DNA from: Lysinibacillus sp. B2A1 | Lineage (GTDB): Bacteria; Bacillota; Bacilli; Bacillales_A; Planococcaceae | Assembly: GCA_002973635.1 (NCBI GenBank) | Contig: CP027224.1 | Span: forward strand, 1,932,501 to 1,996,500 | Length of the DNA stretch: 64,000 bases | Direction: 5' to 3' | Shown: piece by piece, positions 1-9,517 of the stretch | Position numbering within the stretch: position 1 is the first letter of the stretch | Layout of the letters: each line of letters starts with the position of its first letter | Notes under the pieces: generated by a model | The model's database searches: none | What the model saw: only the letters and a program-made list of their open reading frames with translations | What the model was told of the DNA's origin: nothing | Position numbers and translations under genes: made by a program

Positions 1-1096
1 AAGTATCCCAATTTTACTTGCACCACTTGGAGGAGCTATTGCTGACCGATTCAATCGACGTAATTTAATGGTATTATTTGATTTTGTTAGTAGTGTAATC
101 GTGTTTATTTTTTTATTTTGGCTTATAAGTGGTAATAGTTCAATCGTCTTTATCGGTATTGTCATGGTGTTACTTTCACTTGTTAGTGCCATGTATACAC
201 CAGCAGTGATGGCCAGTATCCCTGTACTTGTAGAAGAAGAGAAGCTTGAGCAAGCAAATGGCATTGTCAATGGGATTCAAGCATTGTCGGGTGTAGCGGC
301 TCCTGTGCTAGGAGGAATATTATACGGCATGATTGGCTTAAAAGTGCTTGTCGTCATCAGTGGGGTGCTCTTTTTTCTATCAGCCTTATTAGAGATGTTT
401 ATTACCATTCCATTTAATCAACGAGAACAGGACGGACATATTATTCCAACACTTATCAATGATTTGAAAGAGGGCTTTAGCTATGTAATGAAGCAATCGT
501 TTATATTCAAATGCATGATTTTAGCGGCATTATTAAATTTATTATTAACGCCATTGTTTGTTGTAGGTGTTCCGATTATTCTCCGTGTCACAATGCAAAG
601 TAGTGATACTTTATATGGAATAGCAATGGGATTAATCGATTTTGCTACTATTTTAGGGGCTTTATCGATGGGATACTTTGCAAAAAAACTTGGTATTAGG
701 AATTTGTATATTTGGATTTTCATCACAGCATTATTGATTGTTCCAATGGCTATTTCAGTTATGCCTCTTATGCTTACGATTGGCTATTATCCATCTTATA
801 TTATTTTTGTCGTCAGCACCCTTTTAATAGCTATAATTATTACAATAATTTCCATTTATGTTATTACCGTTGTCCAAAAAGAAACCCCAAATGAAAATTT
901 AGGGAAGGTTATGGCTATTATTATTGCTGTTTCACAATGTATGGCACCAATTGGACAAATATTGTATGGTTTATTATTTGAGATATTTACTAGTAAAATC
1001 TATGTTCCAATTTTAATGATTGGTGTATTCATGGTGATCCTGGCTTTAGCGACCAAAAGAATTTTGCGGTTTGAAGAAAGTGATACAGGAAAATAA
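1..1096 (+). CDS. MFS transporter, 5' end outside window
   Basis: The reading frame is open from base 2, so the gene begins upstream of the window. The first residues read GGAIADRFNRRNLM, which is the cytoplasmic loop 2-3 motif A (GxxxDRxxRR) of major facilitator transporters. About ten hydrophobic segments follow and the protein ends in a charged tail. The layout fits the drug-exporting MFS_3/EntS-like group: a proton-driven exporter in the cytoplasmic membrane. The substrate cannot be told from sequence. An intrinsic terminator follows 18 bases after the stop. Confidence 0.85.
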   Translation, partial: SIPILLAPLGGAIADRFNRRNLMVLFDFVSSVIVFIFLFWLISGNSSIVFIGIVMVLLSLVSAMYTPAVMASIPVLVEEEKLEQANGIVNGIQALSGVAAPVLGGILYGMIGLKVLVVISGVLFFLSALLEMFITIPFNQREQDGHIIPTLINDLKEGFSYVMKQSFIFKCMILAALLNLLLTPLFVVGVPIILRVTMQSSDTLYGIAMGLIDFATILGALSMGYFAKKLGIRNLYIWIFITALLIVPMAISVMPLMLTIGYYPSYIIFVVSTLLIAIIITIISIYVITVVQKETPNENLGKVMAIIIAVSQCMAPIGQILYGLLFEIFTSKIYVPILMIGVFMVILALATKRILRFEESDTGK

Positions 1097-1113
1097 TTAG
1101 CTTTTTTTTAGGG

Positions 1114-1138
1114 GTCCCTAATATAAGGGACTTTTTTT
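1114..1138 (+). terminator. Intrinsic terminator of MFS gene
   Basis: GTCCCT (1114-1119) pairs with AGGGAC (1126-1131) around a short AT loop and is followed by seven T. It separates the MFS gene from the MerR operon. Confidence 0.85.
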
Positions 1139-1178
1139 CTTGCCTAAATGACATGAAAAACAAATCTTGGAGAAACAC

Positions 1179-1209
1179 TTGACCTTCAAGTTGGTTGAAG
1201 GTTTACCAT
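1179..1209 (+). promoter_or_regulatory. MerR-type promoter and operator
   Basis: A -35 box TTGACC (1179-1184) and a -10-like box TACCAT (1204-1209) are separated by 19 bases, the over-long spacing that MerR proteins correct by twisting DNA. The spacer holds a perfect 8-bp inverted repeat, ACCTTCAA (1182-1189) and TTGAAGGT (1195-1202). The site lies 22 bases before the merR-like gene, so the regulator probably activates itself and the efflux pump behind it. Confidence 0.85.
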
Positions 1210-1231
1210 TGGAATTGAGAGGTGTGATGAT

Positions 1232-1996
1232 GTGAAAAAATATATGACCATTCAAGAGTTCTCTGAAAGAACGGGTATAGCGAAAAGCACACTACGCTTT
1301 TATGAAACCAAAAATTTACTACTACCAGAGGAAAGGAGCTTAAATGGCTATCGAGTGTATGCAGACAGTCAGATTGCAACAGTAAAGTTAATATCCACTT
1401 TGCGTTTGGCAGATGTTCCTATTAATGAAATTCAACATTATTTACAGGAGCAGGATGAAATGAATCGTCAAAAGATGATGAAAAAATGGATTCAGCATAT
1501 GAAGAAAAAACGAGATTTATTGGATATTAGCCTGCGCTATTTAGAAAGTGACTCAATTCGAGATGATATTTATTTAATTGATAAAAATGATGAAAAAATT
1601 ATTTGGTATACTGCTAAATCTACGACAGGCAAATTTGGAGCAAGCTTTGCACAAAGAGCAAATGAATTGAAACAATTAAATATCCGTATTAAAAGCTACT
1701 ACTTAAATTATTTATCGGGGCAAGACGAAATTAAAGCCCAAATTGGCTTTGGCGTTCCAGTAGACACAAATTTAAATATGCCTATAGATTGTGATTTTAT
1801 TGAACATATGCCTGCCTGTATATGTCTGGCATTACCATTTAAAGAGCATATGTCAACGATTAAGGATGGCTATATTAAATTACTACAATATGCACTTCAA
1901 CATAAATGGGTCCCGACGCGCTCCATTCTAGAGTGGTATCGAGGTGATGATTTTACACAATTAGATTTATTATTGCCTGTTATTCAAATGGAGTAG
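1232..1996 (+). CDS. MerR-family regulator with effector-binding domain
   Basis: The 254-residue protein has an N-terminal winged helix (about residues 5-75; MTIQEFSERTGIAKSTLRFY is the MerR helix-turn-helix), a coiled-coil dimerisation helix (about 85-115), and a C-terminal half resembling the GyrI-like/BmrR drug-sensing fold. The start is GTG, 7 bases after GAGAGGTG. The 19-bp-spaced promoter directly upstream and the RND pump gene 34 bases downstream suggest a ligand-activated regulator of efflux. The ligand is unknown. Confidence 0.85.
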   Translation: MKKYMTIQEFSERTGIAKSTLRFYETKNLLLPEERSLNGYRVYADSQIATVKLISTLRLADVPINEIQHYLQEQDEMNRQKMMKKWIQHMKKKRDLLDISLRYLESDSIRDDIYLIDKNDEKIIWYTAKSTTGKFGASFAQRANELKQLNIRIKSYYLNYLSGQDEIKAQIGFGVPVDTNLNMPIDCDFIEHMPACICLALPFKEHMSTIKDGYIKLLQYALQHKWVPTRSILEWYRGDDFTQLDLLLPVIQME

Positions 1997-2030
1997 GAGT
2001 AGATTTAATACAAAATTAGGAAGGTGAAAT

Positions 2031-5000
2031 ATGAAACGATTCATCCGTTTTAGTATGAAAAATACTTTAACAATGCTATTAGTCATACCTCTTATTATTG
2101 TAGGAGGAATTTATTCATTAAAAACATTACATATGGAGAAGTATCCGAACGTCGATATGCCATATTTGACAATCATAATTCCTTATCAGGGAGCCTCGCC
2201 CAAACAAGCTATGAATGATATTGGGGAGCAAATGGAAAGGGAATTCCTCAAGCTTGAAGGAAGAAAAAATGTTTATACAAACGGTGTAATGAATGCGGTC
2301 TATTCGACAATCGAATTTGATATGACCGTGGATATGAAGGAGGCAGAGCAGCTTGTAAGGAGAAGTGTGGATAGCTTACAATTGCCTAAATTAGCAGGTG
2401 AACCTCAATATGAATTAACGAGACCTGGTGGAAATCCAATTAGTTTTACAATGGGTATATATGCACCTGAAAAAATTGACGAAGTCCAAAAGTTTGTAAA
2501 GAACATAATACTTCCACGATTAACTGTCATAGAGGGTATAAGTGAAATAGAATTGAATGGAACAACAGAAACGTCCGTATTTATTCGACTTTTACCGCAA
2601 AAATTAACAGTAAATGGTTTTACATTCAATGATGTACGAGAGGCAATTGCAGCAAGTAATCTTTCTGTGCCAACTGGAGACATTACTATTTCAAATGAAA
2701 TAGTACCAGTACGAATAAATAGTGCATTTACATCAATTGAGGATATTAAAGATGTAAAGCTTTTTACGAAAGAAGAATTTACTGCAAAGACTTTAGGGGA
2801 AGTAGCTGAAGTAACAGATGAAAGTAAATATATTAATAATCTGACACGTATTAATGGCAAGGAGGGTGTCAGTTTCAGTATCATTCCTAAGGGTGGTGCC
2901 AATGTTGTAGCAATTGTTGATCAAGTTAAAAAAGAAATGGATTCTTTAGCTATTCCAGATGATTATAAAGTGGAGATTTTGCACGATCAATCTATTGAAA
3001 TTAATCAATCGGTCCATTCGATGCTCCGTGAAGTATTTTTAGGTGCATTCATGACAATTATCATCACCTTATTGTTTTTAAAAAATATTCGTTCAACTAT
3101 TATTGCAGTCATCTCAATCCCAGTTTCAATTTTTGCATCGTTTCTTTGGCTAAAGACATTGGGATATACATTAAATATTATGACACTTGCTGGGATTGCT
3201 GTAGCAGTTGGACGAGTTGTAGATGATTCTATCGTCGTAATTGAAAATATATTTAGGAGAGTAAGGGCATCGAAGGAAAGAGATGAAGAATTAATAGAGC
3301 AAGCAACAAGTGAAGTTGCAACTGCAATTACTTCCTCAACGATAACAACCATTGCTGTTTTTCTTCCACTTGCTTTTGTACCAGGAATTGTAGGCAGTTT
3401 TTTCAAGCCACTTGCATGGACCATCGTCATTTCACTGTTCATTTCATTAATGGTGGCAGTCACTATTGTACCAATATTGTCAAAGATCTTTTTATTAAAA
3501 ATTACGCCTGAACTCTCACAAGAGAATGTACTTCAAAAGTGGTATCGAAAAAGTTTAACTTGGGCTTTACATCACCGTCTAATTACTTTATCTGCTGCAC
3601 TAGTAATTTTAATAGGCACTACTGTCAGCGTTGCACCTAAGCTAGGGACAACCTTTCTACCACAGGAGAAAGTGAATCATTTCAAGATAGAATTGACAAT
3701 GGAGAATGGAACTCCTTTAGAGATAACAACTAATGTTGCTGGTAAAGTGGAAAATATATTGCTAAATCAAAAGGAAATCAACCTTATACATACAGTTATT
3801 GATTCGCAATCAAAAAATGCAACGATTTCATTTGTAGTCAATGATTCTGTTAAGGAATTGAATGAATATGTCAGCAATTTGCGACTACAGTTAACAACAA
3901 TTAGTGGACCTAAGGATATGAAAGTATCAGGTATTGGAGGAATTATTGGAGGGGCAGAAAGCAAATATACGTTAGTAGTAAATGGTACGAATTTAGAGGA
4001 AATTAAAAGAGCGAGTGAGCAGATTACAGCTGCTTTAAATAAAGTGCAGGGTATGGAGAATGTGACAACATCTTTAGAGGGGGAAGTACCTGAAATCATT
4101 GTCGATTTGGACGATATGAAACTTGCCGAAAAAGGAATGATGCCAGCAATGGTTGCACAAAATCTTCGAGCACTCATTAATGGCGATGTAGTCACAACTA
4201 TGCAAGCTGCAGATGAAACAAAAGAAGTGAACCTGGGATTAAAAATGGATGAGATGACTTCGCTTAAAGATTTAGGAAAAATCCAAATTAGTAATGTAAT
4301 GGGGATTCCCGTCATGCTGAATGAAATAGGAGAACTAAAAAGAGTTCATAATATCACTTCAATTTCACATCTAAATGGTGAAGAATATATTATGGTGTAT
4401 GGAACCATTACTGATGAAAAAGTAGGAGATGTTATCGCTCAGGCAGATAAGGTGATTAATCATCTACAGCTTCCTGAAAATGTTAGCTATTATAAGGAAG
4501 GTGTATCTGCTTCGATGGATGATGGTTTCAGAGATTTATCAATTGCCATAGGAATCAGTATATTTTTAGTGTATTTGGTACTGGTATATACCTTTAAGGA
4601 AGGAAAAGCACCATTTGTTATCTTGTTTGCTATTCCGTTCTCAGTTATAGGTGCATTAATCGGTCTTTATATTGTAAAGGAGCCGATTGGAATGCCTGCA
4701 ATGATTGGTTTACTAATGTTAAATGGGATTGTTGTAACGAATGCAATCGTTCTTATAGATAAGGTGAAGCAATTTGAAGGATGTGGAATGACCAAACAAA
4801 CAGCTTTAGTGGAAGCAGGCGTTATACGTATTCGTCCTATTTTAATGACAGCTATTGCAACAATGGGCGCTTTAATACCCATGGCAATTTCGAATGAAAC
4901 TGGGATGGTTTCAAAGTCCCTTTCTGTTGTAGTGATAGGTGGACTATTTACTTCTACTTTTTTAACACTGTTTATTGTACCTATACTTTATAGCTTATTT

Positions 5001-5033
5001 CAAAAGAGTAAAAAATCGCTAAGTCATATTTAA
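2031..5033 (+). CDS. RND-family efflux pump (SwrC/AcrB-like)
   Basis: This 1,000-residue membrane protein has the RND plan: one N-terminal transmembrane helix (about 13-30), a large extracytoplasmic loop, a bundle of helices (about 335-500), a second loop, and a final bundle (about 845-990). Helix 4 carries the proton-relay segment AVGRVVDDSIVVIENI, with the paired Asp residues of HAE-type pumps. Gram-positive relatives such as SwrC/YerP of Bacillus subtilis export surfactants and amphiphilic drugs. It follows the MerR gene and probably shares its inducible promoter. Ribosome binding site GGAAGGTG. No membrane-fusion partner is nearby, as is usual in Firmicutes. Confidence 0.92.
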   Translation: MKRFIRFSMKNTLTMLLVIPLIIVGGIYSLKTLHMEKYPNVDMPYLTIIIPYQGASPKQAMNDIGEQMEREFLKLEGRKNVYTNGVMNAVYSTIEFDMTVDMKEAEQLVRRSVDSLQLPKLAGEPQYELTRPGGNPISFTMGIYAPEKIDEVQKFVKNIILPRLTVIEGISEIELNGTTETSVFIRLLPQKLTVNGFTFNDVREAIAASNLSVPTGDITISNEIVPVRINSAFTSIEDIKDVKLFTKEEFTAKTLGEVAEVTDESKYINNLTRINGKEGVSFSIIPKGGANVVAIVDQVKKEMDSLAIPDDYKVEILHDQSIEINQSVHSMLREVFLGAFMTIIITLLFLKNIRSTIIAVISIPVSIFASFLWLKTLGYTLNIMTLAGIAVAVGRVVDDSIVVIENIFRRVRASKERDEELIEQATSEVATAITSSTITTIAVFLPLAFVPGIVGSFFKPLAWTIVISLFISLMVAVTIVPILSKIFLLKITPELSQENVLQKWYRKSLTWALHHRLITLSAALVILIGTTVSVAPKLGTTFLPQEKVNHFKIELTMENGTPLEITTNVAGKVENILLNQKEINLIHTVIDSQSKNATISFVVNDSVKELNEYVSNLRLQLTTISGPKDMKVSGIGGIIGGAESKYTLVVNGTNLEEIKRASEQITAALNKVQGMENVTTSLEGEVPEIIVDLDDMKLAEKGMMPAMVAQNLRALINGDVVTTMQAADETKEVNLGLKMDEMTSLKDLGKIQISNVMGIPVMLNEIGELKRVHNITSISHLNGEEYIMVYGTITDEKVGDVIAQADKVINHLQLPENVSYYKEGVSASMDDGFRDLSIAIGISIFLVYLVLVYTFKEGKAPFVILFAIPFSVIGALIGLYIVKEPIGMPAMIGLLMLNGIVVTNAIVLIDKVKQFEGCGMTKQTALVEAGVIRIRPILMTAIATMGALIPMAISNETGMVSKSLSVVVIGGLFTSTFLTLFIVPILYSLFQKSKKSLSHI

Positions 5034-5047
5034 TAACATTACGACAG

Positions 5048-5095
5048 AAAAGCGCAAGAAATCAACGTTTCTAAATTGATTTCATGCGCTTTTTA
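5048..5095. terminator. Bidirectional terminator between rnd and mco genes
   Basis: AAAAGCGC then AAGAAATCAA pairs with TTGATTTC then ATGCGCTTTT across a short loop, with T runs on both strands. It serves the converging RND pump (+) and multicopper oxidase (-) genes. Confidence 0.8.
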
Positions 5096-5139
5096 GTTTT
5101 GACCAGTTTGATCCCAGATTTTTTAACGATAATGTTTCG

Positions 5140-6975
5140 CTAGTACCATGTTTTCCTACGCCTAGTTGACATCCTTTCTTGGGGTTGAACCTGAGCAGAT
5201 GGGAAAATCGGTTGAGGGATTTTACTTATATCAATTTCTCGATGAACAATGGTCTGTTTATCTTCATTCTTAAGATGAAGGTTATGATCCTCGGTTGCTT
5301 GGGTAATACCTGAATCATTACTTAAGAGTGGTGTTGTTTGCTGATTACTGTTTTCAATAGTAGTGGCAGTTTCATGATGTTCAGATGGAGAATGTTCAAT
5401 TATTGCTTCGGCATGAGGCTGTTGCACAGGATGAACATCCTTTATCACAAGGATTGGTCGCATCATATCATGATCCTCATGCTCAAGAAAATGACAATGC
5501 CACATATAATGACCGATATGGTCTTTCCAGTGCATAATAATTTTTGTTACTTTTCCTGCATCTGCTTTGACGGTATCTTTCCAGCCTTGTTCATAGTCTC
5601 GAGGTTCTTCTGGAGGTCCTGTAAATTCTAGCCTTCCTTCATTTTGATAGAGCTCTAAATCAAAAGGACGTCGTTCCACTATTTTGAATTGTACTAAATG
5701 TAAATGAATGGGATGGATAAACGGTGTGGCATTAATAAAACTCCACATCTCTATACTATCAAGTGCAGGTTTTTCTGTAGCAGGATCATGGTACATTCGA
5801 TTATTTAATAAAAGCATCGGCCTGCCAAAATCATCCGTTGTAGCTGTTAATGGTAGATGTCTCTCGATATGCGCATGGTGAGGGTGCAGATCCATTGAAA
5901 CTGCAAGCATATCTGGGATTTCGCTAGTATCCTCACATTTTAAAGGGAGATTAACTTTGAATTGCATAATAACATTTGTATGCTCATCGATGAAATCCTC
6001 ATCAGAATTGACTAATAGTATTTCCTGACCGTCACAATTAGAGAAATCAATAATGACATCTGTACGTTCAGCAGGTAGTAATTCAACAGATTGTATTTCT
6101 CGAGGGGCTGTTAAAAAACCGCCATCTGTCCCAATTTGAATCATCGGCTCTCCATTTGAAAGGCTGATGACATAGCCCCTTCTATTGGAGCCATTTAGAA
6201 AACGAAATCTATATTTACGAGGCTCGACATTTAAATAGGGCCATACCTTACCGTTTACGACGATTGTATTTCCAACAAATCCAGGTGTAATAGATGGGTG
6301 GACGGGAACTGGAAAAGGCGGTTCATCAGGATAGAATAGTGAACCATCTTCATTAAACGATTTATCTTGAATTAAAATTGGATATTCGTAGTTACCACAG
6401 GGCAAATTAGAACGCTCCTCAAGGGCATCTCTCAGTAGATAAAAGCCCGCTAACCCTGCATAAACATTTAAGCGAGTCAATGCCATTGCATGGTCATGGT
6501 ACCACATTGTTGTACCAGGTTGATGATTTGTATATTCATGTACTTCTTTATTGAATTTTGGTCCCGTATGCATATAGTCTCTTGTGTACCATGCTTCTGG
6601 ATGACCATCGCTTTCCCAATCTACATTTGCGCCATGTAAATGCGTGACAGTCCTTACCTCTTGTGAATCGTTGGCCGCATGAAGCGTAAAATCGACAGGC
6701 AGAAAATGCTTTCTAGGTAAGAGGTTTTTATATCTGACATAAATCGTTTTGTCTTTCTTAGCTTCAATCGTCGGGCCAGGATAAAGCCCGTTATAGCCCC
6801 AAATGATGGATTTTGGGAAATCCTTATGGAAACAGTGCTCTGCTTGTATCATTTGTAACTCATAATAATCTTTTCTTTGTTGACCTCTATAATATTTTGG
6901 TTTAGCAGTGCTTGGTTTCGGTAGCTCATCAACAAATTTTGGAATAGTAGCTGGATCAGCGGGGTTAATATTCAT
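5140..6975 (-). CDS. CotA-like multicopper oxidase with C-terminal tail
   Basis: Copper sites are complete: THLHGANVDW (T2/T3), WYHDHAMA, HPIHLHLVQF (T1), and HCHFLEHEDHDMM, the last with the T1 Met ligand. The sequence around LNVYAGLAGFYLLRD is typical of the spore-coat laccase/bilirubin oxidase CotA. No signal peptide is visible, also as in CotA. A tail of roughly 90 residues follows the last copper motif; it is rich in His, Gln, Glu and Ser and ends in a basic RRRKTWY stretch, making the protein about 100 residues longer than the 513 of CotA. Likely roles are laccase, bilirubin or Mn(II) oxidation on the spore surface. Start uncertain: ATG at 6975 is followed by the conserved-looking N-terminus; in-frame TTG codons lie at 6981 and 7002. 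Confidence 0.88.
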   Translation of the reverse strand: MNINPADPATIPKFVDELPKPSTAKPKYYRGQQRKDYYELQMIQAEHCFHKDFPKSIIWGYNGLYPGPTIEAKKDKTIYVRYKNLLPRKHFLPVDFTLHAANDSQEVRTVTHLHGANVDWESDGHPEAWYTRDYMHTGPKFNKEVHEYTNHQPGTTMWYHDHAMALTRLNVYAGLAGFYLLRDALEERSNLPCGNYEYPILIQDKSFNEDGSLFYPDEPPFPVPVHPSITPGFVGNTIVVNGKVWPYLNVEPRKYRFRFLNGSNRRGYVISLSNGEPMIQIGTDGGFLTAPREIQSVELLPAERTDVIIDFSNCDGQEILLVNSDEDFIDEHTNVIMQFKVNLPLKCEDTSEIPDMLAVSMDLHPHHAHIERHLPLTATTDDFGRPMLLLNNRMYHDPATEKPALDSIEMWSFINATPFIHPIHLHLVQFKIVERRPFDLELYQNEGRLEFTGPPEEPRDYEQGWKDTVKADAGKVTKIIMHWKDHIGHYMWHCHFLEHEDHDMMRPILVIKDVHPVQQPHAEAIIEHSPSEHHETATTIENSNQQTTPLLSNDSGITQATEDHNLHLKNEDKQTIVHREIDISKIPQPIFPSAQVQPQERMSTRRRKTWY

Positions 6976-7279
6976 GGTCAAAACATCACGTCCCTTTTTC
7001 AATACTTTGCTAATTACTTCATCATATGGGTGAAAACAATAGGCAACTGGGACAATAATGTAGGAAATTGTGCTAATATATAAAAAATATCGACACTTCA
7101 GTAATGGGTGCGTAGTTCAGACCCCCATAGAGAAAAGTGAGTGAAGTGAATAATCATTGAAATGGAGCAAATTTTAAATTAGTAAAATTTAGTAAATGTT
7201 GAAAAGTACGGACTACATGACACAGTTGTTTTATAATTGAACTATTAGTTAATCTGGGGTTTGGAGAAGTGGTGATACG

Positions 7280-8701
7280 TTGGAACTAACATTGGAACAA
7301 TTAAATAAAACAATAATGGAAATGCGAACAAAAGGCCTTTTAGCTGAAGCATTAACCCTTGCTGAACAAGGTCTATTAGTAGCAGTAGAGAGTCAAAGTT
7401 ATAAACATGGACTGGATTTGTATTATCAAAAGATCTTAATACACTTCTCACTAGGCGACACATTAAGCATGGTGAGTCTTATTCCGGAATATGAAGCATC
7501 TTGTCAAAAATATGGGACTGCGAAAGACTTCATGCATTATTACCTAGTAATGTCTTTATTATATGATGTAGTTGGTTTTAGAGAAAAAACAATCGACATG
7601 ACAAAAAAATCAATCGACTATGCACTTGATCTTAACGATTTAATGATGCTTGTCCGAGGTCATAATAATTTATGCTACCTTGAGGTTGAGAAAGGCTGCA
7701 ACGATGAAGCACTGCAAGCTGGTAAAATGGCTAGAAAATACAATCAGCTATTATCGAAGGAGCTACCTGAATTAGCTAGGCTACATGATATTCGTATTAA
7801 TAATAATTTAGCCGATGTTTATATTTTTAAAGGGGATTTTGACACAGCACAAAATTTATTGGACTGTACGTTAAATTCAACGATTATTCAGCACCATAAT
7901 CGCGAAAAGGTGGCAGCTTTGTTTGGTTATGGGTTTTTATATGAAAAGCAAGATAAGCTAAAAGAGGCAGTAAACTATTACAAACAGTCAATAGCACTGG
8001 CACAATCGTATGGGGACAATGCTATAACTAAGAAAGTAATGCGTTTACTTTTAAATGTACTGTATCAGTTGAATTGGCGAGATGAAATTTTTGAAGTACA
8101 GCGTGCATATATTGAGCTTTCCGAGAAAATGAGCGTAGATAATTTGCTACAGCAGGTAATGAACTTAGAATTTAATCGCCATAAAGAAAAGCTTGAAAAA
8201 AAGGCACTCTATGATCCTTTAACGGGTGTCTTAAATAGGCATTTCTTAGATATTAAGATAAACGAATGGTTATATGAGGCAAAACTTAACAAGCATTTTG
8301 TTGGTCTGGCTGTTTTAGACCTTGATTATTTTAAATTGTATAATGATACGTATGGTCACTTATTTGGTGATCGGGTTTTACAAATTCTTGCGCTTGGTTT
8401 ACGAGATTTTTTACTGAAAGAAGATGCAGAGATTATTCGTTTTGGCGGGGATGAATTTGTCATTTGTATTCGTCATGAACAGAAAGAATATGTAAAAGAG
8501 CTTGTCAGGGATATGCATTCCTACCTACTTACATTGACGCTGGATCAACATGCTGAAAGTGAAACACTGAAGGTGAGCATGGGCACATGTATCAATGAAC
8601 AGAAAAATTATGACTATAAAACTTTATTTGAGCATGCAGATCAATGTTTATACCAAGCTAAAAAAAATGGGCGTACCGACTGTATTATTGAAGAATTGTA
8701 A
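7280..8701 (+). CDS. Diguanylate cyclase with N-terminal TPR-like sensor
   Basis: Residues 1 to about 290 form helix-turn-helix pairs of tetratricopeptide type with no transmembrane segment, so the protein is probably cytosolic. The last 170 residues are a GGDEF domain with an intact RFGGDEF active site and the preceding DPLTGVLNR and DLDYFKLYNDTYGH motifs, consistent with synthesis of cyclic di-GMP from two GTP. The usual RxxD inhibitory site five residues before GGDEF is not seen (the sequence there is KEDAEII), so product inhibition may be absent. Start is TTG at 7280 behind GGAGAAGTGGTG. It stands alone; the TPR part probably binds a protein partner. Confidence 0.88.
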   Translation: MELTLEQLNKTIMEMRTKGLLAEALTLAEQGLLVAVESQSYKHGLDLYYQKILIHFSLGDTLSMVSLIPEYEASCQKYGTAKDFMHYYLVMSLLYDVVGFREKTIDMTKKSIDYALDLNDLMMLVRGHNNLCYLEVEKGCNDEALQAGKMARKYNQLLSKELPELARLHDIRINNNLADVYIFKGDFDTAQNLLDCTLNSTIIQHHNREKVAALFGYGFLYEKQDKLKEAVNYYKQSIALAQSYGDNAITKKVMRLLLNVLYQLNWRDEIFEVQRAYIELSEKMSVDNLLQQVMNLEFNRHKEKLEKKALYDPLTGVLNRHFLDIKINEWLYEAKLNKHFVGLAVLDLDYFKLYNDTYGHLFGDRVLQILALGLRDFLLKEDAEIIRFGGDEFVICIRHEQKEYVKELVRDMHSYLLTLTLDQHAESETLKVSMGTCINEQKNYDYKTLFEHADQCLYQAKKNGRTDCIIEEL

Positions 8702-8924
8702 TGAATATTATCATCGTTTTTTTAATTCCTATTCGTATTTGTGAATAGGAATTTATACTTTGAAAAGGCTGTCATTTTTGATCTATGATTGAAAAATAAT
8801 AATATCTATTCGGATCATTTGAAAACCTTATTCTAGCAACGTACAATATATGAAATTAAGAAACACGACAGGGTAAAATTGTTGTATAATGTTGTGGTAT
8901 GAGGAAAGAAAGCAGGTTGACAAA

Positions 8925-9023
8925 ATGGAAAGCAAAATGAATGATTACGTAGCTTTAGAAATGCTAGATCAGGCATTCGTGTCAAAGCATAAGCTAGATG
9001 TGAAACAAAAGGTGAAAAAATGA
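8925..9023 (+). CDS. 32-residue ORF coupled to ypmB
   Basis: A short frame beginning MESKMNDYVALEMLDQAF ends in a TGA that overlaps the ATG of ypmB (ATGA at 9020), the pattern of translational coupling. A TATAAT box stands at 8885-8890, 35 bases upstream. The peptide is charged and soluble. In Bacillus subtilis the gene before ypmB is ypmA, but I do not recognise this sequence as YpmA. It may be a small protein or a translated leader. Confidence 0.45.
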   Translation: MESKMNDYVALEMLDQAFVSKHKLDVKQKVKK

Positions 9024-9502
9024 AAAACTGGTTGATTTTCATTTCTGTCTTTATGGTTTCATTGTCACTTGTCATAGGTATTTTAGTACTCTGGAAAGCC
9101 GAGGCTCCGTTTCGTTCAATTGAAGAGAAGGCTGAACAGCTGGCACTTGATGCCAAGGTCCTTGCAATTGTTTCGGAGTCCTACACATATAATGGCAAAC
9201 ATTCGTATGTTACTGTATTTGGAGTAGACGAATATGGTGATAAAAAAGCCGTCTTTGTTCCTACGAATCTAGAAGCTGATTCAATTCAGGAAGTATTTTT
9301 GAAAGATGGTATTAACGAAAAGCAAGCATTATCGGTTTTTAAAAAGGAAGGGAATGTACAAAAGGTACTCAATATGAAATTAGGCTATGAGGAGCCCGGT
9401 GCTGTTTGGGAAATAACGTATCTAAACGAACATGATAAGCTCAACTATGTCTATATTATGTTTGAGGACGGCGATTGGTGGAAGCGCATTACGAATTTAT
9501 AA
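9020..9502 (+). CDS. ypmB: YpmB-family membrane-anchored protein
   Basis: The 160-residue protein has one N-terminal membrane anchor (about 4-26) and an extracytoplasmic part with two PepSY-like repeats (DUF5590), ending in IMFEDGDWWKRI, typical of YpmB. Its biochemical role is not established. It sits 15 bases upstream of aspB in the same order as in Bacillus subtilis. Confidence 0.75.
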   Translation: MKNWLIFISVFMVSLSLVIGILVLWKAEAPFRSIEEKAEQLALDAKVLAIVSESYTYNGKHSYVTVFGVDEYGDKKAVFVPTNLEADSIQEVFLKDGINEKQALSVFKKEGNVQKVLNMKLGYEEPGAVWEITYLNEHDKLNYVYIMFEDGDWWKRITNL

Positions 9503-9517
9503 GAGGAGTAGATTCCA

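Noticed and set aside
2405..4882. Long minus-strand frames inside the RND pump gene
   Set aside because: They are antisense shadows with no start signals or family motifs.
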